A DNA stretch of 64,000 nucleotides, taken from positions 433,893 to 497,892 of the forward strand of contig NZ_ATAY01000020.1 in the NCBI RefSeq assembly GCF_000421965.1, written 5' to 3'. Shown here one piece after another: positions 9,229 to 19,757 of the stretch (its first letter is position 1; every line of letters begins with the position of its first letter). A program made the translations under genes and the position numbers. The stretch is from Ruminiclostridium papyrosolvens C7 (GTDB lineage Bacteria > Bacillota > Clostridia > Acetivibrionales > DSM-1351). The notes under the pieces were generated by a model. It was not told the origin of the DNA and did no database searches. It worked only from the letters and a program-made list of their open reading frames with translations.

Positions 9229-9268
9229 AGAGCAAAGCGTATGCATTTTTTGCAGCTTTGCTCTTTTT
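9229..9268 (+). terminator. Intrinsic terminator of the GH5 gene
   Basis: AGAGCAAAGC and GCTTTGCTCT pair perfectly over ten bases, followed by TTTTT. Confidence 0.9.
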
Positions 9269-9359
9269 GCTTCTTCTCCACTTTAATTATAACATATAAA
9301 AAAAATAAAATGCAGACTGTTTGTTCGAATTTAGTGGTGCTATAATGCTATAACACGCT

Positions 9360-9428
9360 AAAACAAACTGTTGAAGGGTATATAGAATATTCTAAAAGGT
9401 AAAAAATATAAATATTCCAGTTTGTTTT
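9360..9428 (+). promoter_or_regulatory. Nested inverted repeats in the rph leader
   Basis: AAAACAAACTG (9360-9370) and CAGTTTGTTTT (9418-9428) are a perfect 11-base inverted repeat. Between them lies the perfect 12-base palindrome TAGAATATTCTA (9383-9394). The nest ends 40 bases before the gene and could be an operator plus an attenuator. It does not resemble the rifamycin-associated element of actinomycetes. Confidence 0.5.
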
Positions 9429-9440
9429 TGTGATGTTTAA

Positions 9441-12083
<2,643 letters not shown>

Positions 12084-12199
12084 AGGCTTTAACTTACTAC
12101 GGAGAAGAAGAATTATCTATCCCGCCATATTGACTAGTCTACGGAACGTGGATTGTCTATCCGCAACAATAGGACTATTCTAATTGAGAGGTGAGAGAA

Positions 12200-12541
12200 A
12201 TGGACAGAAGAAAACAGCTTTTAATGGAATATAAACACAGGAAAACTGAAATGGGGATTATCTCATTTCTTTGTGTTCCTACAAAGGAAAGCTTCATAGG
12301 ATATTTTCAGGATACAAAAGCATATATAAACAGTAATCGTTTTAAGCTTGATGTAAATATGCATCGCAACTCAGAATTGCAAAAATTATGGAATCAACAT
12401 GGAAAATCTGCATTTGAAATTGTTGTTTTGGAAGTTTTGCCTTATGATGAAAAGGATAATGAAAAAGAAGATTACACAAACGAGTTGGAAGAGATGTGTA
12501 ACCGATACCTGAGGAATATTGAAGGGGCAAGAAGGATTTAA
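12200..12541 (+). CDS. GIY-YIG-like nuclease family protein
   Basis: The 113-residue product resembles small GIY-YIG-type domains: an N-terminal strand pair ISFLCVPTKESFIGYFQDT in place of GIY-YIG, a helix with R, then LQKLWNQHGKSAFEIVVLEVL with the terminal acidic residue. The canonical tyrosines are altered, so nuclease activity is uncertain. It may be a degenerate or specialised member, as seen in many Firmicutes. ATG 12200 follows GAGAGGTGAG at 12186-12195; GTG 12191 is the alternative. The next gene starts 36 bases downstream and may be cotranscribed. Confidence 0.65.
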   Translation: MDRRKQLLMEYKHRKTEMGIISFLCVPTKESFIGYFQDTKAYINSNRFKLDVNMHRNSELQKLWNQHGKSAFEIVVLEVLPYDEKDNEKEDYTNELEEMCNRYLRNIEGARRI

Positions 12542-12576
12542 TAATAAAACGAAGACAATTAATCGGAGAGCGAAGC

Positions 12577-13164
12577 ATGGACTGTTCAAAAGTAGGAAAG
12601 ATGATATTGCATCTGCGCAAAGAGCAAGGGCTTACACAAAAAAATATTGCTGATACATTAAATATCAGCAATAAAACTGTTTCAAAATGGGAACGGGGTT
12701 TGGGATGTCCGGATGTTTCCATTTTGGCAAGTCTGTCCCAGGTTTTAGGGGCGGATATGCAAAAGATGCTGGAGGGTGAGCTTGACCCCAATAGACCGAA
12801 TAACGGGAATATCAAAAAAATACGCTTCTATGTCTGTCCGACTTGCAGCAATGTTCTAACCAGTACAAATAAAGCATCGATTTCCTGCTGTGGCAGGAAA
12901 CTGGAACCGCTGGAACCAATGGAACATTTGGAGCATCATAAGATGACCTTTGAGGAAATAGATATTTACAATTATATATCCATAGACCATGAGATGAACA
13001 AATCACATTTTATTAGATTTATTGCTTATGTGGGAGCCGATATCGTTTTAATAAAAAGCCTTTATCCTGAGCAAGATGCCAGCATTCATATTCCGGTAAT
13101 GCAACGTGGCGGAAAATTATATGGCTATTGTAGTCAGCATGGACTCTGGGTACAATCTATATAA
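12577..13164 (+). CDS. HTH regulator fused to desulforedoxin and superoxide-reductase domains
   Basis: Three domains are visible in 195 residues. Residues 1-62 are a Cro/XRE helix-turn-helix (LTQKNIADTLNISNKTVSKWE). Residues 84-106 hold Cys87, Cys90, Cys104 and Cys105, the CxxC...CC pattern of the desulforedoxin FeS4 centre. Residues 118-195 match the superoxide-reductase (neelaredoxin) fold: His121, His138, His144, Cys185 and His188 line up with the four-His one-Cys iron site, ending in the signature YCSQHGLW. The protein could sense superoxide or redox state and regulate genes, or be a scavenger with a DNA-binding head. The downstream gene is convergent. Confidence 0.85.
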   Translation: MDCSKVGKMILHLRKEQGLTQKNIADTLNISNKTVSKWERGLGCPDVSILASLSQVLGADMQKMLEGELDPNRPNNGNIKKIRFYVCPTCSNVLTSTNKASISCCGRKLEPLEPMEHLEHHKMTFEEIDIYNYISIDHEMNKSHFIRFIAYVGADIVLIKSLYPEQDASIHIPVMQRGGKLYGYCSQHGLWVQSI

Positions 13165-13194
13165 TTGATTGTAGAAACTTACGATGAATAAGGA

Positions 13195-13243
13195 AAAACC
13201 CACCAACCATTCAGGTACCTGAACGGTTAATGGGTTTGTTTTT
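13195..13243. terminator. Bidirectional terminator
   Basis: AAACCCA...TGGGTTT encloses AACC/GGTT and the palindrome TTCAGGTACCTGAA. T-runs lie on both sides (minus strand TTTTTCC, plus strand TTTGTTTTT). It separates the convergent HTH-fusion and MFS genes. Confidence 0.85.
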
Positions 13244-13249
13244 GCTCCA

Positions 13250-14548
13250 CTACTCTTCTAATTTCCAGATATTTTTGTCCGCCCGAAATGGCAAACAAGA
13301 TAATGCGCCGAAAATTCCGATTACAAAAAATAGCAGAGCTGCTCCGGAGCCTTTTCCTGACCCAAACAATGTAACCCACAGACTACTCATCGACTGCCCT
13401 GCCATAAATGGTTCAAATACTCTGTCAACAAAAAAACCGCCGCACAGATAACCTAAAGGAATGGTGAAAAACTGTAATGTATTCCTTACCGAATAGACAC
13501 GTCCCTGCATCTCAATAGGTATTTTTGACCGAAATAGCACATCCATATTGGCCCCCATAACAGGAATGAATATCCAGCCTAAGATAGCACCCAAACACCA
13601 CACCCACGTACTCCTGCCGAAAGCAAGAATAAAATTTTCGGTACTCATGGCAAAAAGCAAGGAATTACAAATAACTCGTACTCGGCTTTTTGGTGGTGGC
13701 AGGATAGAAACCAAAATGCTTCCAAACATCGTTGCTATTCCAGTTACGGTATTGACCAACCCAAGTGCCACTTCTCCGCCGCCAATGCGTGAGAGCATCA
13801 TTGCAGGCAGTGCAGCATTGAAGATGGAGGCGGTAAAATTGATTACGGCCAAAAATAGGATCAAATCCAGAATTCCCCGATTGTCCTTGAGATATCGAAA
13901 TCCACTTTTTGCAGACTGCAATACCGTCTCACTTACAGTAATGCTTTGTTCTGTGACTTGAGGTATTTTGATAAAGCATAGTAGTGCCACAAATGCTGTG
14001 AAATATGTAATCAAATCAAATAGGATGACGAACTTAAGGCTTGTAAAAGAAAGCAATGCCGTGGCAAGTACAGGCGTCAGTATTGTAACCAGCGAATTAG
14101 AGAAGGATCGCATCCCACTGACCTTCTGATAGTGCTTTTTCGGAGTCAATAGGCTGATGGTGACCTCTGATGCCGGTTGCTGTACCGTATTCATCAATCC
14201 ATTCAAGGTGTTAATCAAATACAGGTGCCAAATCTGGAGTTTACCTATTGTCAGCAGAATTAGTACCGAAATGGTACAAAGTGCTGCAAAGCTGTCACTA
14301 ATCAGCATGGTGAACTTCTTGTTCCATCGGTCACTAAGTGCACCTGCAAAGATACTCAGCAGGACATATGGTGCATAGGAACAGATGGCCAAAAACGAGG
14401 TGGTAAGAGCAGACCCTTGCTGCTGATAAGACCAAATCACCAGTGCAAAGTTGGTCATTGCACTACCAAGTCCCGAAAATGACTGTGTAATCCATAACAA
14501 TAGGAAAGTATGAAGTTCCCTGATGTTCATTTTTAAATTTTTAATCAT
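13250..14548 (-). CDS. MFS efflux transporter, drug-type
   Basis: The 432-residue protein has about twelve hydrophobic segments and motifs of the MefA/Cme-like branch of the major facilitator family: LSIFAGALSDRWNKK (motif A) near residue 60 and QQPASEVTISLLTP near 128. These pumps export macrolides or other drugs. GAGGAG stands seven bases before the ATG. Its mRNA leader carries a 12-codon ORF and competing hairpins that enclose this ribosome binding site, which strongly suggests drug-inducible expression. Substrate is unknown. A GyrI-like drug-binding protein is encoded just upstream on the same strand. Confidence 0.88.
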   Translation of the reverse strand: MIKNLKMNIRELHTFLLLWITQSFSGLGSAMTNFALVIWSYQQQGSALTTSFLAICSYAPYVLLSIFAGALSDRWNKKFTMLISDSFAALCTISVLILLTIGKLQIWHLYLINTLNGLMNTVQQPASEVTISLLTPKKHYQKVSGMRSFSNSLVTILTPVLATALLSFTSLKFVILFDLITYFTAFVALLCFIKIPQVTEQSITVSETVLQSAKSGFRYLKDNRGILDLILFLAVINFTASIFNAALPAMMLSRIGGGEVALGLVNTVTGIATMFGSILVSILPPPKSRVRVICNSLLFAMSTENFILAFGRSTWVWCLGAILGWIFIPVMGANMDVLFRSKIPIEMQGRVYSVRNTLQFFTIPLGYLCGGFFVDRVFEPFMAGQSMSSLWVTLFGSGKGSGAALLFFVIGIFGALSCLPFRADKNIWKLEE

Positions 14549-14661
14549 GACTTTGCTCCTCTTTCAAATAGAATCTTTAAGATTTAATGAAAGTGCAAAG
14601 CCGAACGGACGAACTCAATCCGCTCCGTGCAGTTTCGTCCGGTTCAGTCCTTGCACGGAGC
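14549..14661 (-). promoter_or_regulatory. Translational attenuator in the MFS leader
   Basis: On the minus strand three pairings can form. Stem A: GCTCCGTGCA (14661-14652, inside the leader ORF) with TGCACGGAGC (14631-14622), ten perfect pairs. Stem B, exclusive in part with A: CGGACGAAACT (14641-14631) with AGTTCGTCCG (14615-14606). Stem C: CTTTGC-A-CTTTCA (14600-14588) with TGAAAG-AGGA-GCAAAG (14566-14551), which traps the GAGGAG site of the MFS gene. A ribosome stalled in the leader ORF would break stem A and could reset the others. Confidence 0.75.
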
Positions 14662-14682
14662 AGTGACAATACAGAGTTGCAT
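14644..14682 (-). CDS. Leader peptide of the MFS efflux gene
   Basis: A 12-codon ORF, MQLCIVTAPCKD, is preceded by AAAGGAGA at a good distance (14697-14689) and lies about 95 bases before the MFS start. Its last codons form the 5' arm of a ten-pair hairpin. This is the layout of stall-peptide attenuators of erm, cat and mef-type resistance genes. The peptide sequence itself I do not recognise. Confidence 0.8.
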   Translation of the reverse strand: MQLCIVTAPCKD

Positions 14683-14822
14683 TTTTATTCTCCTTTTAAT
14701 AATTTTGGTTTTCGTGTAGAGTTAAATTCTATTTAACATATTTTAACATAAATAAAATAGGAAAACCAACAATATCAGGAAGCCAGGTTACTTCTTTACA
14801 ACAAAATTCTCTCAAGTTATAA

Positions 14823-15278
14823 TCAAGAAATCGGAACACAGATTTCGCAAAGATGCTGTTCAACCTTTTTAGCAGTATAGCGCTCCAATATCGGTCGTGT
14901 AGCGTCATAAAGAAAGCCACTTTCAAATAGTGCAGGGAAGATATTTCCCCAAGCCTGTTCTACAGCTTTTGCTGTGTGTTTTACTGTAAAAACTGCATGT
15001 TTTCCTCCGCTAATTTCACCATGTTTTATATTGCCGTCTGTCGGAAAGCGTTTATCAGCAAGGAGAATACAAGCATCATAGCGGCAATTTTCAGGCGGTG
15101 TTGTTTTTGGATTATCATGTGCAATACCAAAAATCACAGTTTTATTATTCATTAGGTTGCTAGTTTCCGCCCAGCGCTTTAATTGCTCCATAGTCCGGAT
15201 ATTTTCCGCACCATAAGCTCCTATTTGCCGTATATATGCAATAGAGCCTGCTGGGATAGTTTCAATATTCATATTCAT
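14823..15278 (-). CDS. GyrI-like small-molecule-binding protein
   Basis: The 151-residue product is a stand-alone GyrI-like domain (SOUL/AraC-effector-binding fold): IPAGSIAYIRQIGAYG near the N-terminus, NKTVIFGIAHDNP, then CRYDACILL and GGKHAVFTVKHTA. Such domains bind drugs or cationic ligands and occur either fused to AraC regulators or alone. AGAGGA lies 12 bases upstream of ATG 15278; a second ATG at 15272 is slightly further from it. It points towards the MFS gene on the same strand, 140 bases from the leader peptide, so a shared drug-response role is plausible. Confidence 0.82.
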   Translation of the reverse strand: MNMNIETIPAGSIAYIRQIGAYGAENIRTMEQLKRWAETSNLMNNKTVIFGIAHDNPKTTPPENCRYDACILLADKRFPTDGNIKHGEISGGKHAVFTVKHTAKAVEQAWGNIFPALFESGFLYDATRPILERYTAKKVEQHLCEICVPIS

Positions 15279-15410
15279 TGTATTTTAATCCTCTTTCCTT
15301 ACTTTGTGACCGGTCCTTTTTCACAATACATTGCTTTAAAATGAAATGCAAACTAATTTTTAAAAGTTGTGCTGTAACCACTAAATAAAATAGATTTACT
15401 TAGTGTAATA

Positions 15411-15472
15411 TCCTGTAACATTAAATGTGAGTTAACATAAAATAATATTATAAGTTAACCTTTTACAGGAGG
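15411..15472 (+). promoter_or_regulatory. Hairpin covering the ribosome binding site of the DUF2935 gene
   Basis: TCCTGTAA (15411-15418) pairs perfectly with TTACAGGA (15463-15470), which is part of the AGGAGG ribosome binding site (15467-15472). An inner GTTAAC (15431-15436) and GTTAAC (15453-15458) also pair. The structure could gate translation. Confidence 0.55.
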
Positions 15473-15480
15473 TATAAACC

Positions 15481-16404
15481 ATGCTATCAACCATTGAATT
15501 TATAAAACAGTCACTAGGTTTACATTTGTTTTTTGCAAGGATTATGAAAGAACACTCATTTTTTCTTGAAGCGGCGTTTACACCAAGGGACACTAGTTTT
15601 ACCCAACAGGCTGATAATTTTCGCAAAGAATTTGATAGGATTCTAGGAGATGTTATTTCACTTTCCAACGGTGTTGTTAATCCAGGCGTTTTACAATCCG
15701 GTGAAGTAATAACACCCTTTACTATCAAAGCAGAACAGGCAACCACATTTTTTACAGGAGTACGGATACCAACTCAACTGACACAGGCAGAAGCAAGATT
15801 AATGGGCGGTGGGATTATAACAGCCAGCCCTATGCTTGAACGACGTGTATTTACCCTTAACCAACGGGCAATAAAAGCAACTGCTGCGTTAATAAAGTTT
15901 AAAACAAATATAATATCTAATGTTTTAAGCTGTAAAATGTTCACATTTAATTACCCTTTGTTGATAATACACATAACTCGTGAGGCAGAATTATACCTTC
16001 TACAACTTAGAAGACTTCAAAACAGGGAAGAGATAAGTCTGGAAAGAGAAGCTTACCAACAGGAATTTTTCTGGAATAGGCAAATGGCAGAACATGCTAA
16101 GTTTATAAGGGGACTTCTTGACCCGACAGAAAATAATTTGATCAATCAAGCTAATAATTTTGGTAATGAGTTTGATCAATTGACAGCAGAGGCTAAAGCG
16201 GCAATTGATACAACTGCTCCATTGGCTAAAGTTACTGAGGAAAGCTTAAAGGCAACTGAGGATTTAAGGAATTTCAAGGCCCAAGGTACACAGGGAATTC
16301 TCTCATGTAAAATAAGATCAATCATAATTCCGTTGCTTGGTGATCACGTATTACGTGAAGCAAATCATTATCTGCGGCTGCTTAAAATGTTTGAAGGAAG
16401 ATGA
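15481..16404 (+). CDS. DUF2935 protein with two tandem domains
   Basis: The 307-residue protein has two copies of the DUF2935 helical domain (about 10-140 and 170-300). Each copy starts with F--RIMKEHS-FL or WNRQMAEHAKFIRGLLDP, followed by a second helix Q-A--F--EFD, and ends with DH-LREA-HYL. Conserved His and Glu in each copy suggest a dinuclear metal site in a ferritin-like four-helix bundle, as inferred for the family; function is unknown. It has no signal peptide. The hairpin over its ribosome binding site suggests post-transcriptional control. Confidence 0.88.
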   Translation: MLSTIEFIKQSLGLHLFFARIMKEHSFFLEAAFTPRDTSFTQQADNFRKEFDRILGDVISLSNGVVNPGVLQSGEVITPFTIKAEQATTFFTGVRIPTQLTQAEARLMGGGIITASPMLERRVFTLNQRAIKATAALIKFKTNIISNVLSCKMFTFNYPLLIIHITREAELYLLQLRRLQNREEISLEREAYQQEFFWNRQMAEHAKFIRGLLDPTENNLINQANNFGNEFDQLTAEAKAAIDTTAPLAKVTEESLKATEDLRNFKAQGTQGILSCKIRSIIIPLLGDHVLREANHYLRLLKMFEGR

Positions 16405-16527
16405 TAAAACAATTTATTTACAAATGTCACCATGATGTGTTTTATTACCTAACTAAAATTAGCTATATATGCAAATCTTTAGATTTTATTACAGAGTATT
16501 ATATCATACTAAATCATAGTATTCCTA
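16405..16527. other. AT-rich spacer upstream of the nif-like promoter
   Basis: No frame or clear structure was seen. No convincing terminator follows the DUF2935 gene. Confidence 0.4.
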
Positions 16528-16556
16528 TTGACATGGAAGGAATTAGCAATTATAAT
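16528..16556 (+). promoter_or_regulatory. Consensus sigma-A promoter of the NifDK-like operon
   Basis: TTGACA (16528-16533), 17-base spacer, TATAAT (16551-16556): a perfect match to the consensus. Transcription would start near 16563, about 300 bases before the first gene. Confidence 0.9.
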
Positions 16557-16562
16557 AAATAA

Positions 16563-16861
16563 AACTAAACTTGTTTACTAAACGAATTAGAGACTGTTTC
16601 TATATTTGCTCAATTCAAATTGCAGTGAAAAGGAAATAGTCTTTTTATTAAGGGAGAAGCTTTTTACGTTATTGAAATAAAAATAAAATAGGGAAGGTTG
16701 ACTAAATAAATTAGAGACTAACTTTAATTCTGCTTATGCAGATATTGAAAATAGTTTTTTTTTATTTTTAAGCCACAGTTTAGGCATAATGCTCCTTAGA
16801 AAATGGTCGGCTGGTGGGGCAAACTTTTCAAGAGCATAAAACGCATGAAGGAGGAGTTAGC
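16563..16861 (+). promoter_or_regulatory. Long structured leader with two terminator-like hairpins and a possible SD switch
   Basis: Two units share AATTAGAGACT. In the first, AGACTGTTTC (16591-16600) pairs with GGAAATAGTCT (16632-16642) before TTTTTATT. In the second, AGACTA (16715-16720) pairs with TAGTTT (16752-16757) before a run of T. Further down, ATGCTC (16789-16794) can pair with GAGCAT (16832-16837), or CTCCTT (16792-16797) can pair with the ribosome binding site AAGGAG (16848-16853). The layout suggests tandem attenuators followed by a translational switch. No known riboswitch class is recognised. Confidence 0.55.
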
Positions 16862-18385
16862 ATGGGTAAGATTAATTTAGCGGCCACTACTGTTGTAAGC
16901 CGTGAACAACGTCTTGGCACGATCATCGGCTGGGACGGTGAAGCTTCAAAACTGGTAGAGGAATCAGGATATTCTATTCCTGGTTGCAGTGGTAAAAAAG
17001 GCAATGGTTGTAAGCTTTGCGAAATAAAAGGACCTTTTACACAAGGCTCTGTTTGCAGTGAACAAATGGTGGAATGTCAGGCAGGAAATGTGAGAGGTGC
17101 CGTATTAATTCAACATTCCCCTATTGGTTGTGCGGTGAGCCAAACAATTTACAATTCAATATATCGCAATGGTCTTGCTATGAGAGGCCTTCCTGTAGAA
17201 AATATTAAAATCGTTTCTACAAACTTGATAGAAGGTGATATGGTTTTCGGGGGTATTGGAAAGCTTGAACAGACTACGCGGGATGTTTGGGAGAGATATA
17301 AGCCCAATGCAATTTTTATTGGAACAGCATGTGCTACAGGCATTATCGGTGATGATGTTGACAGCGTTGCATCGGAGTATTCGGAGAAGTTGGGAATTCC
17401 TGTAATTCCGCTTCATTGTGAAGGTTTCCGCTCAAAACATTGGAGCACAGGCTTTGATGCCACTCAACACGGTATTTTAAGAGATATAGTAAGGAAGAGT
17501 CCTAAGAAACAGGAGGATTTGGTGAATGTAATCAATCTTTGGGGTTCTGATGTATTTAAACCAATGCTTAAAGAACTAAATTTACGTGTGAATTATGTTG
17601 TAGATCTTGCGACTGTTGAGGATTTGGCACAGATGTCAGAGGCTGCTGTGACAGTTGGCTTTTGTAATACGCTTTCCTCGTATTTGGCTCAGGGACTGGA
17701 ACAAAATTTTGGTGTTCCGGAATTGAAAGCTCCTCAACCTTATGGCTTTGCCGGAACCGATGCGTGGCTAAGGGGCATAGCCAAAATCACCCATCGAGAG
17801 GAGCTTTGCGAGGCTTACATAAAAAAAGAGCGTGAGCGCGTAACGCCCAAAATTGAAGAGTTGAAGAAAAAACTGAAGGGCGTAAAAGGATATGTTGCAA
17901 CAGGTTCTGCTTATTCCCATGGACTGATTTCAGTACTAAGAGAACTTGGTGTTGAGGTGAACGGCTCATTGGTATTCCACCACGATCCTATCTATGACAG
18001 TGAAGATCCGATACAAGACTCGCTGGCCTTTCTTGTTAATAACTATGGGAATGTGGAAAATTTCAGTGTCAGCAATAGACAGCAACATCAGCTCTATGCT
18101 CTACTGAAAAAAGCCAAGCCTGACTTTTTATTAATAAGACATAACGGGCTTGCACCTCTTGCATCACGTCTTGGTATTCCGGCTGCTCCTCTTGGGGACG
18201 AACACATTGCAGTAGGTTATGAGGGAATTGTTAACTTGGGCGAAGCGATATTAGCTATTTTAAAAAGAAAGAAATTTCACGAAGATTTGGCACAGCATAT
18301 TAAGCTGCCATATACAGAGTGGTGGCTAAGCCAAGATGATCCATATATCCTTGCTAAAAACCCAGAAATTATATATCAAGATTAA
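16862..18385 (+). CDS. Nitrogenase component 1-like protein, NifD-like
   Basis: The 507-residue protein is homologous to NifD. Cys65, Cys90 (QHSPIGC) and Cys157 (GTACATGIIGDD) match the P-cluster ligands, MVFGG near 127 matches the family motif, and Cys268 in VGFCNT is exactly 19 residues before the conserved Pro of GVP, as FeMo-co ligand Cys275 is in NifD. The NifD His442 position is Val in LGDEHIAVGYEG, and the His195 region (SLGHHIAND) is not conserved. Extra cysteines (42, 50, 53, 72) precede the core. It is therefore probably not a dinitrogen-reducing NifD but one of the nitrogenase-like reductases. ATG 16862 follows GAAGGAGGAG. Confidence 0.85.
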   Translation: MGKINLAATTVVSREQRLGTIIGWDGEASKLVEESGYSIPGCSGKKGNGCKLCEIKGPFTQGSVCSEQMVECQAGNVRGAVLIQHSPIGCAVSQTIYNSIYRNGLAMRGLPVENIKIVSTNLIEGDMVFGGIGKLEQTTRDVWERYKPNAIFIGTACATGIIGDDVDSVASEYSEKLGIPVIPLHCEGFRSKHWSTGFDATQHGILRDIVRKSPKKQEDLVNVINLWGSDVFKPMLKELNLRVNYVVDLATVEDLAQMSEAAVTVGFCNTLSSYLAQGLEQNFGVPELKAPQPYGFAGTDAWLRGIAKITHREELCEAYIKKERERVTPKIEELKKKLKGVKGYVATGSAYSHGLISVLRELGVEVNGSLVFHHDPIYDSEDPIQDSLAFLVNNYGNVENFSVSNRQQHQLYALLKKAKPDFLLIRHNGLAPLASRLGIPAAPLGDEHIAVGYEGIVNLGEAILAILKRKKFHEDLAQHIKLPYTEWWLSQDDPYILAKNPEIIYQD

Positions 18386-18401
18386 TTGTGGAGGTAAAAA
18401 A

Positions 18402-19757
18402 ATGTCACAGATTGAAAATTCTTATGAAAATCAGAAAACAAATTCCATAAGCCGACCACGATATGGCTGTGCGATTGGTGCTATGTATACTGCAAGTGCA
18501 ATTCCGGGAGTAGTTCCCATTACTCATTGTGGACCGGGTTGTGCAGATAAGCAATATGTTAGTCTTGCTTTTTACAACGGGTTTCAGGGAGGAGGCTATG
18601 GCGGAGGAGCTGTTCCACCCAGTCTTAATGCCTCAGAAAATGAAGTGGTATTTGGAGGAAATGAGAGGCTTAAAGAACTGATACAAGCATCAATAAAGGT
18701 TATTGATGCAGATTTGTTTGTGGTACTCACAGGTTGTATACCTGACCTTGTTGGTGATGATGTACCGTCAGTCGTATCAAAATTCCAAGAAAAAGGTGTT
18801 CCCATTGTTTATGCTGAGACAGGTGGCTTTAAGGGGAATAATTATACGGGTCATGAATTGGTTACAAAGGCAATTATTGACCAATATATCGGTGACTACG
18901 AAGGACGTAAGAAAAAGAATGTGGTTAATGTTTGGACAGAAATTCCATATCAAAACCCATTTTGGAGGGGGGATCTCTCTGAAATCAAACGTATTCTTGA
19001 AGGGATAGGCCTTAAAGTTAATATTCTATTTGGGCATGACTCAAAAGGTGTTGAAGAATGGAAAGAAATCCCTAAGGCACAGTTCAATCTTGTTATATCA
19101 ACCTGGCTAGGACTTGATACAGCAAAGCATCTTGAAAAAAAATATGAACAACCATTTTTACATATACCAGTAATCCCTATTGGGGCGAAAGCAACTTCTG
19201 AGTTTTTACGCAAAGTATCGGGTTTTGCAGGATTAAATCTGGAAAGGACAGAACAGTTCATACAAAGGGAAGAGAAACTTTATTATAAATATTTGGAGGA
19301 TTTTTCTGATTTTTATGCAGAATATTGGTGGGGTATTCCATCAAAATTTGCTGTTGTGGGCGAAAGCAGCTATAATCTGGCCATCACTAAATTTCTTGTA
19401 AACCAGCTTGGATTGATTCCGGTTAAACAAATTATAACGGAAAATCCTCCTGAAGTACATAAGGACAGTATCAGAAAAGAATTTTTAAACATTGCAGATG
19501 ATGTTAGCATAACACCTCTTTTTTTAGAGGATGGTTATTTGGTTGAGCAAGCCCTTATCAATTCCGAGGAAAAACCTTCAATCATATTGGGAACAACGTG
19601 GGACAGAGATGCTGCAAAGCAGCTTGGTGGGAATATTGTTGAAATAGGCTTCCCGGCATCCTATGAAGTGGTTTTATCAAGAGCAAATGTTGGATATAGA
19701 GGCGCATTGTCCTTGATTGAAAAAATATTTACTATCGCGATTAGTGCAAGTGCTTAA
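18402..19757 (+). CDS. Nitrogenase component 1-like protein, NifK-like
   Basis: The 451-residue partner starts 16 bases after the NifD-like stop, at ATG 18402 with GTGGAGG at 18388-18394. Cys23 (YGCAIGA), Cys47 (CGPGC) and Cys112 (LTGCIPDLVGDD) match the three P-cluster ligands of NifK, with an extra Cys43. EVVFGGNERL near 81 is the family motif. A glycine-rich YNGFQGGGYGGG segment (residues 58-69) is unusual. It should form a heterotetramer with the preceding protein and take electrons from a NifH-like ATPase, which must be encoded elsewhere because none is in the window. Confidence 0.85.
   Translation: MSQIENSYENQKTNSISRPRYGCAIGAMYTASAIPGVVPITHCGPGCADKQYVSLAFYNGFQGGGYGGGAVPPSLNASENEVVFGGNERLKELIQASIKVIDADLFVVLTGCIPDLVGDDVPSVVSKFQEKGVPIVYAETGGFKGNNYTGHELVTKAIIDQYIGDYEGRKKKNVVNVWTEIPYQNPFWRGDLSEIKRILEGIGLKVNILFGHDSKGVEEWKEIPKAQFNLVISTWLGLDTAKHLEKKYEQPFLHIPVIPIGAKATSEFLRKVSGFAGLNLERTEQFIQREEKLYYKYLEDFSDFYAEYWWGIPSKFAVVGESSYNLAITKFLVNQLGLIPVKQIITENPPEVHKDSIRKEFLNIADDVSITPLFLEDGYLVEQALINSEEKPSIILGTTWDRDAAKQLGGNIVEIGFPASYEVVLSRANVGYRGALSLIEKIFTIAISASA

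Noticed and set aside
16862..19757. Standard molybdenum nitrogenase nifDK
   Set aside because: The His442 position and His195 region are not conserved, extra cysteines are present, and no nifH, nifE, nifN or nifB is nearby.
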